NCBI GenBank assembly: GCA_964429695.1
Contig: CAYSCS010000017.1
Coordinates: forward strand, 1 to 10,358
Length of the DNA stretch: 10,358 nt
Direction of reading: 5' to 3'
Origin: CAYSCS01 sp964429695
GTDB taxonomy: Bacteria > Acidobacteriota > Aminicenantia > Aminicenantales > Aminicenantaceae
Part shown: positions 6,014-10,358 of the stretch, piece after piece
How the letters are laid out: every line of letters starts with the position of its first letter
Numbering within the stretch: position 1 is the first letter of the stretch
Notes under the pieces: generated by a model
The model's input: the letters and a program-made list of their open reading frames with translations, nothing else
The model's database searches: none
What the model was told of the DNA's origin: nothing
Made by a program: the position numbers and the translations under genes

Positions 6014-8596
6014 TCAGAGCTTGATTTTTCTCAACCTCAAGGAATTAGTCACTACAGAAAAAGAGCTGAAAGCCATGGCAGCGGAAGCAATAATCGGGTT
6101 AAGCAGAATCCCGAAAAAGGGATAAAGAATTCCTGCCGCCACAGGAATCCCGATGGTGTTGTAGAAAAACGCCCAGAAAAGGTTCTGTTTTATGATCCGA
6201 ATTGTCCTCTTGCTGAGTTCTATGGCTGAGACTACCCCTGCAAGGTCATTCTTGATTAGGGTAATGTCGGAAGCCTCCAGGGCTACGTCTGTTCCAGAAC
6301 CTATGGCAATGCCGATGTCGGCTTGAGCCAGAGCCGGTGCATCGTTTATTCCATCTCCTACCATGGCAACAGTCCTCCCTTCTGACTGAAGCCTTTTGAT
6401 TTCATAAACTTTTTTCTCAGGAAGAACTTCAGCCAAGACTCTTTTGATGCCAGCTTTCCTTGCTATTGCCTCGGCTGTTTTTTTGTTGTCGCCGCTGAGC
6501 ATGATAACTTCGAGACCAAGTTTTTTCAATTCCTCTACCACTCTTTTAGAATTTTCTTTAAGAACATCGGCAACGGCAATTAACCCCAATGCTTTTCTAT
6601 CCACAGAAACATAAACTGGGGTCTTCCCATCCCTTGCCAACTCTTCAGCTTTTTTTTCTAAATCTCTAACCTGTACTCCTCTTTCTTTCATAAGCCTTAG
6701 GTTTCCCATAAGAAGGTTGTGACCATTTATCTTGACTTCAATGCCCAAACCTTCAAGGGCTTTGAAGTCTTTCTGTTCAAAGAGGGGGAGCTTTCTTTCT
6801 TCAGCCTTTCTGAGAATGGCTTCTGCCAGGGGATGTTCCGATGCTTTCTCACCACTCGCCGCATATTGCAGGATTGTCTCTTCATGAGGAGTATTAACGG
6901 CAACGATATCTGTTACCTCTGGCTCCCCTTTGGTTAAAGTTCCTGTCTTATCAATCACAACTGTATCAAGCCTATGGGCTGTCTCCAGACTCTCTCCTCC
7001 TTTAATTAAAATCCCCATCTCAGCCCCTTTTCCCGTTGCGACCATGATTGCTGTCGGTGTAGCCAAGCCTAAAGCACAAGGACAGGCTATAATCAATACA
7101 GCGATAAAGTTTAAAAGAGCAAATGTAAAAGATGGAGAGGGACCAAAAATAAACCAAACAAAAAAGGTGATAATTGCTAAGGTTATTACGATCGGAACAA
7201 AATAGCCACTGATAACATCAGCCAACCTCTGGATAGGAGCTTTAGAGCCTTGCGCCTCCTGGACGAGCCTGATTATCTGGAAAAGAATGGTATCCTTCCC
7301 AACTTTTGTGGCCTGGAATTTAAAGCTTCCGGTTTTGTTTATAGTGGCCCCAATCACCTTGCTTCCAGGACCTTTCCTAACAGGAATACTCTCACCCGTA
7401 ATCATTGACTCATCCACTGTAGATTTTCCTTGCTTGACGACCCCATCGACAGGGATCCTTTCTCCAGGCCTCACAAGAATTAAATCGCCGACCATAACTT
7501 TCTCCACAGGAATATCTATTTCCTTTCCCTCTTTAATTATACGAGCCGTTTTAGGCTGCAAACCGATGAGTTTCTTCATAGCCTCTGAAGTCCTGACTCT
7601 TGCCCTCGCCTCCAATAACCTTCCCAGAATGACGAGGACAATAATCATCGCAGAAGTATCGAAATAGACTTCTGGTTTTATCCCTCCCGATTCAAAAAAT
7701 GAAGGGAAAAGCGTCGCCATGAGACTGTAAAGATAGGCAGCTGAGGTCCCAACGGCAATCAAGGTATTCATATCCGCAATCTTATTTTTAAAGGCTCTCC
7801 AGGCACCTTGATAAAACTGCCAGCCAACCCAGAATTGAACAGGAGTAGCGAGAATCCAGAGGAGAAGAAAATTATTTAAGAAGTAGGGAACCCACGAAAA
7901 CCAATGAGGAGAACTCCCTAAAAATACCAAAAGTGCTAGAATTGAACCAGTTATCAGCTTGATTTTAAGTTTCTTCACCTCTTTTTGATGTAAGGATCTT
8001 TCCTGAGCCTCTATTTCTTCTGCTGAAGCGAACTCAAAAATCTCATAGCCTGTAGATTCTATAACTTTCTTAATCTCTTCCGAACTTGTTTCAGAAGAGA
8101 GGTATTCTACACTGGCCTTTTCTGTAGCAAGGTTCAGGGAAAACTTGACCACTCCTTTAGTGTTGAGAAGAACCTTTTCTATCTTCCTCCTACATGAAGC
8201 ACAATTCATTCCTTTTATGTAAAACTCAGCGACTGTAGTTCTCACTTCATAGCCACTCTTCCTAACAGAAGCTACTAGCTGCTCAAGGCCTATAAGTTGA
8301 GGCTCATAGAAAATCCACGCTTTCGAAGCGGCAAAATTCACTTTGGCTTGCTCAATTCCCTTTTGGCTCTTAAGCCCCCGCTCTATTTTTGAGGCGCAAC
8401 TGGCACAGCTCATCCCTTCTATAGGGAGCGCTATCTTCTTGGTATGTGTTTTTTTTGTCAGATAGAATTCAGGATTTTCAGAGAATTTATTTTTGCATTC
8501 CATCGAACAGAAATAGTACTTTTTCCCTTGGTAATCTAATCCATATAATTCTTCATTTTCTTTAATCTTAAGTCCGCAAACTAAATCTTCAGCCAT
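6014..8596 (-). CDS. copA: Cu(I)-exporting P1B-type ATPase CopA with N-terminal YHS domain
   Basis: Pumps Cu(I) (or Ag(I)) out of the cytoplasm using ATP. In order along 860 residues: a YHS/TRASH-like metal domain (1-46; Cys7, Cys30, Cys34), heavy-metal-associated domain 1 (54-120; GMSCASC, Cys64/Cys67), domain 2 (123-187; GMNCASC, Cys132/Cys135), and eight predicted membrane helices (about 211-228, 238-258, 277-297, 310-327, 462-482, 489-511, 804-826, 827-848). TGES at 400-403 is the actuator loop. CPC at 505-507 is the transport site in helix 6. The phosphorylated Asp549 lies in DKTGTLT. His588 is in SEHPL of the nucleotide-binding domain, and GDGINDAP is at 747-754. Tyr812/Asn813 in helix 7 and Met841/Ser845 in helix 8 complete the Cu(I)-specific P1B-1 signature. 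The ATG at 8596 follows AAGGAAAG. The gene is 13 bases after csoR, so the two are co-transcribed. No copZ chaperone gene is seen. Two HMA domains plus a YHS domain is more elaborate than the common one- or two-HMA layout. Confidence 0.96.
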   Translation of the reverse strand: MAEDLVCGLKIKENEELYGLDYQGKKYYFCSMECKNKFSENPEFYLTKKTHTKKIALPIEGMSCASCASKIERGLKSQKGIEQAKVNFAASKAWIFYEPQLIGLEQLVASVRKSGYEVRTTVAEFYIKGMNCASCRRKIEKVLLNTKGVVKFSLNLATEKASVEYLSSETSSEEIKKVIESTGYEIFEFASAEEIEAQERSLHQKEVKKLKIKLITGSILALLVFLGSSPHWFSWVPYFLNNFLLLWILATPVQFWVGWQFYQGAWRAFKNKIADMNTLIAVGTSAAYLYSLMATLFPSFFESGGIKPEVYFDTSAMIIVLVILGRLLEARARVRTSEAMKKLIGLQPKTARIIKEGKEIDIPVEKVMVGDLILVRPGERIPVDGVVKQGKSTVDESMITGESIPVRKGPGSKVIGATINKTGSFKFQATKVGKDTILFQIIRLVQEAQGSKAPIQRLADVISGYFVPIVITLAIITFFVWFIFGPSPSFTFALLNFIAVLIIACPCALGLATPTAIMVATGKGAEMGILIKGGESLETAHRLDTVVIDKTGTLTKGEPEVTDIVAVNTPHEETILQYAASGEKASEHPLAEAILRKAEERKLPLFEQKDFKALEGLGIEVKINGHNLLMGNLRLMKERGVQVRDLEKKAEELARDGKTPVYVSVDRKALGLIAVADVLKENSKRVVEELKKLGLEVIMLSGDNKKTAEAIARKAGIKRVLAEVLPEKKVYEIKRLQSEGRTVAMVGDGINDAPALAQADIGIAIGSGTDVALEASDITLIKNDLAGVVSAIELSKRTIRIIKQNLFWAFFYNTIGIPVAAGILYPFFGILLNPIIASAAMAFSSFSVVTNSLRLRKIKL

Positions 8597-8609
8597 TCAA
8601 AAACTTTCC

Positions 8610-8894
8610 TTAATTTCCCCCAAATTTTCGAATAACCTCAATGATTTCAGTGATTTTCTTATCTTGAGCTTCCCTGCTCTCTGAAGAGAATGATTGTTGG
8701 ACGCAGCCTTTGAGATGTCTTTCAAGGATATTCTCCCTTACTCTTCTTAAAGCCCCTATTATTGAAGAAATCACTGTCAAAATGTCTACACAATATCTCT
8801 TCTCCTCAATCATTCTCTGGAGTCCTCTTATTTGTCCTTCGATTCTTCTCAAGTTGACAAGCTCTTCTTCATGTGTAGTTATCTGCTCTTTCAT
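8610..8894 (-). CDS. csoR: CsoR copper-sensing repressor
   Basis: A small all-helical DNA-binding repressor (CsoR/RcnR family, formerly DUF156) that releases DNA when it binds Cu(I). With the start at 8894 the protein has 94 residues. The Cu(I) ligands expected for a copper sensor are present: Cys35 (RYCVDIL), His60 and Cys64 (ERHLKGC). The spacing is that of Mycobacterium CsoR, and Tyr34 is at the second-shell position. The N-terminal HTHEEELVNLRRIEGQIRGL-type region (here residues 6-24) is the conserved first helix. An ATG at 8936 would add 14 residues, but it lies inside the operator and upstream of the -10 box, so it cannot be on the transcript. The Met at 8894 has GAGGAGG five bases upstream. 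Encoded ahead of copA and almost certainly repressing its own operon. Confidence 0.95.
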   Translation of the reverse strand: MKEQITTHEEELVNLRRIEGQIRGLQRMIEEKRYCVDILTVISSIIGALRRVRENILERHLKGCVQQSFSSESREAQDKKITEIIEVIRKFGGN

Positions 8895-8899
8895 CAATA

Positions 8900-8906
8900 C
8901 CTCCTC
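8900..8906 (-). promoter_or_regulatory. ribosome binding site that fixes the csoR start
   Basis: GAGGAGG on the minus strand, five bases before the ATG at 8894. It supports the shorter 94-residue CsoR over the longer frame from 8936. Confidence 0.85.
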
Positions 8907-8926
8907 AAACTTTTTTTCATTTTTAA

Positions 8927-8956
8927 AGTATAGCATACCCCCCTATGCTATTTCAA
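8927..8956 (-). promoter_or_regulatory. csoR-copA promoter
   Basis: On the minus strand, TTGAAA (8956-8951) and TATACT (8932-8927) are 18 bases apart, each matching five of six consensus bases. The start point would fall near 8920, leaving a leader of about 25 bases with the ribosome binding site. The spacer is filled by the CsoR operator. Confidence 0.75.
8930..8951. promoter_or_regulatory. CsoR operator
   Basis: A perfect 8-bp inverted repeat, ATAGCATA and TATGCTAT, flanks six consecutive C (G on the minus strand). An inverted repeat around a G/C tract, in the promoter of a csoR or copper-efflux gene, is the known layout of CsoR sites. Here it overlaps the last base of the -35, the whole spacer and the first bases of the -10, so bound CsoR would block polymerase. 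Confidence 0.85.
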
Positions 8957-9147
8957 ATAAAATATGAAAAACTTCCCTTTAAGACGATTGCTAAGATTTT
9001 TCTTTGGAAAATAGAAAGCCTCTCTTTTTTTAAAATAAGATTATTAGTTTTCCTTCTGTGTTTAAAAATCTTTCCCGATGGAAATGAGAATTGAAGGGGA
9101 TTAGCGCAAAACAGTCGTGAACATGACGAAAAAAGCTCATAAGAAAG

Positions 9148-9163
9148 AGAGTTTTTAAACTCT
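9148..9163. repeat. palindrome AGAGTTT-TT-AAACTCT
   Basis: Arms of seven bases around TT in AT-rich spacer. No T run follows, so it is not a clear terminator. Function unknown. Confidence 0.35.
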
Positions 9164-9372
9164 GAATCTACATAAAATAAGAAAGCAAAGATTGGGTAGA
9201 TAGAGAAAGAATCGAATGTAGAGTTGATGAAAAATCCTAACAAATCAAGGCTAGATAGTTATATTTGCTAGAGGAGAGTATTAGGCGTATGATACAGGCT
9301 TTAAACAAAATATTTTTGGTTCATCATAATGAATACCTGAGTTGAGATAAAGAGGGTATCAGAATAGGTCCC

Positions 9373-9394
9373 TCTTGATTCCAAAAAATCAAGA
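9373..9394. repeat. hairpin with 8-bp stem
   Basis: TCTTGATT (9373-9380) pairs perfectly with AATCAAGA (9387-9394) around a six-base loop CCAAAA. It lies just ahead of the decayed ISL3 transposase. It has no T run on either strand, so it is more likely a structural or recognition element than a terminator. Confidence 0.4.
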
Positions 9395-9429
9395 AAGGCG
9401 ATAAACTCAAGAGTCATCGAGCGTACTGG

Positions 9430-10358
9430 ATCGTGCTGTTAGAATTAGAGGCTACCAACATCTTCAGACTCAACTCAAAGAAGGTCCCATCTATTTTCAT
9501 CTGCTTCGCTCACCAAACCGTTGTTCTTTCTCTCATTCTTCCCAACTCATCCACAAGGGTTTAGGGTGAGAACACTTCACACTCTCCCCATTGAAAGAAA
9601 AAGAGTGTCTATAGGGGTCAAATTGAGACGTTTCTCCTTTGAGGAAGGCCACAGGAGAGGGTTTGAGGATTTGGGAAAGGAGGAAGTATTACCCGAGGCC
9701 TCTGTGCTTGATGATGAGTACTCGTGATGTTTCACACCACCCCGAGCTTCACTAGGCCACAGCCATTGATCGGCAGAGGATGAGGAAGAATCTACCCTCT
9801 GCTTCTTGTCTGAGGAGGGTGCTCTGGGACAAGATGAGCTCAGTTTGAAGGAAAGAAATCGATCTCTTACTCCAGGGGTTGAGCTGTGTAGGGGTAGTCT
9901 ATGGGGGAGAAGGAGGAGAGAGAAGTCTTTCTCCTTTTTCCAAAAGACTTCTGAGATTTAAAGTTTCCCTTAAAGCTTTAACTCTTGATGTGTGGCGGTT
10001 CTCTCTGAGGGCGATAAGAGCGCGTTTTCCTCAAAGTGCGTTGCTCTTTGATGCCTTCCCTATTCTCGCCGCTTACTCCAGGATGCTAGATGCTCTGCGG
10101 ACCCATGAGTATCACAAGCTCCCAGGCCCGATGAGAAAGCTCATTAAGGGGACTCGATTCTTGCTTTTTCGAGGGCAAGAGAGGCATCCCGACCAAAGAG
10201 AAACTCCAAAAGCTTCTCCAGATTAACAGGAATCTCTCCTTCATAGCTTATGTGCTTAAAGAAGAACTCCGCAGACTCTGGGGATTTGAATCTAGAGAAG
10301 ATGCCGGGAGGTTTTTTATCGCTTGGAGTAAAAAGGTGCTGAATCTGGGATTAGGAAG
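9430..10358 (+). pseudogene. decayed ISL3-family transposase, runs off the right edge
   Basis: Conserved ISL3 transposase blocks follow one another in the right order but in different frames. They are: EGPIYFHLLRSPNRCSF to LIHKG (about 9477-9557); FRVRTLHTLPIERKRVSIG and VKLRRFSF (about 9558-9640), equivalent to the zinc-finger region; GQDELSLKERNRSLTPGVEL (about 9827-9886) with the first catalytic Asp at 9833-9835; GVVYGGEGGERSLSPFSKRL, then KALTLDVW with the second Asp at 9987-9989; FPQSALLFDAFPI and MRKLIKGTRFLLFRG (to about 10175); and, after another shift, TKEKLQKLLQINRNLS and KEELRRLWGFESRED (10190-10358). Decay is clear. There are at least three frameshifts (near 9558, 9890 and 10185). 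The zinc-finger cysteines are mostly lost. The His of the usual FDxFH motif is Pro. Only about 190 bases separate the zinc-finger part from the first Asp, less than I expect for the family, which suggests an internal deletion. The catalytic Glu would lie past the edge. Confidence 0.82.

Larger units (their letters stand above)
8957..9429. other. non-coding stretch with inverted repeats upstream of the csoR promoter
   Basis: No supported gene. A 96-codon minus-strand frame (8953-9243) has no ribosome binding site, ends in the csoR -35 region and has a composition rich in Phe, Ser and Lys, as expected for translated AT-rich spacer. Inverted repeats occur at 9148-9163 and 9373-9394, and an outer pair at 9338-9346 and 9469-9477. 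The right part may contain the left end of the ISL3-type element, but its terminal repeat cannot be identified because the other end is outside the window. Confidence 0.5.

Noticed and set aside
8895..8936. Longer CsoR starting at 8936
   Set aside because: That ATG lies inside the operator and upstream of the -10 box, while the Met at 8894 has a strong ribosome binding site.
8953..9243. 96-codon open frame on the minus strand upstream of csoR
   Set aside because: It has no ribosome binding site, a low-complexity AT-driven composition and no recognisable domain, and it ends in the csoR -35 region.

Overview
The window looks like a chromosomal piece of an uncultivated or poorly characterised, fairly AT-rich bacterium. 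Host genes are low in GC (35% by hand count over 2401-2460), while the mobile DNA at each end is richer (58% over 601-660, 57% over 10081-10140). A complete primary sigma factor of the RpoD type, bacterial promoters with TTGNNA/TATAAT-like boxes and GGAGG ribosome binding sites show that it is bacterial. I cannot place the phylum from sequence alone.

Layout. (1) 1-1644: the istA-proximal end of an IS21-family insertion sequence on the minus strand. It has the start of istB (cut by the window edge) and an istA broken by two opposite single-base frameshifts. Short direct repeats mark the probable right end near 1644. (2) 1645-2197: AT-rich non-coding DNA. (3) 2198-3718 (+): rpoD, convergent with a small double zinc-ribbon gene (3732-4049, -). 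(4) 4050-4424: non-coding. (5) 4425-5702 (-): an exported metal-dependent amidohydrolase with its own promoter and a strong ribosome binding site. (6) 6014-8894 (-): a copper-resistance operon, csoR then copA. (7) 8957 to about 9430: non-coding DNA with several inverted repeats. (8) About 9430 to the right edge (+): a decayed ISL3-family transposase gene, recognisable across several frames and running off the window.

How the genes work together. The clearest regulated unit is csoR-copA. A perfect 8-bp inverted repeat around a run of six C/G lies exactly between the -35 and -10 boxes of the csoR promoter. This fits an autoregulated copper switch: the CsoR repressor occupies the promoter until it binds Cu(I), and release then allows synthesis of the CopA Cu(I)-exporting ATPase. 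RpoD gives general promoter recognition. The amidohydrolase and zinc-ribbon protein have no demonstrable link to copper handling beyond proximity. I found no CRISPR array, RNA gene, toxin-antitoxin pair or phage module. The most notable items are the CsoR operator architecture, the YHS-HMA-HMA N-terminus of CopA, and the two independently decayed transposons bracketing the host genes.
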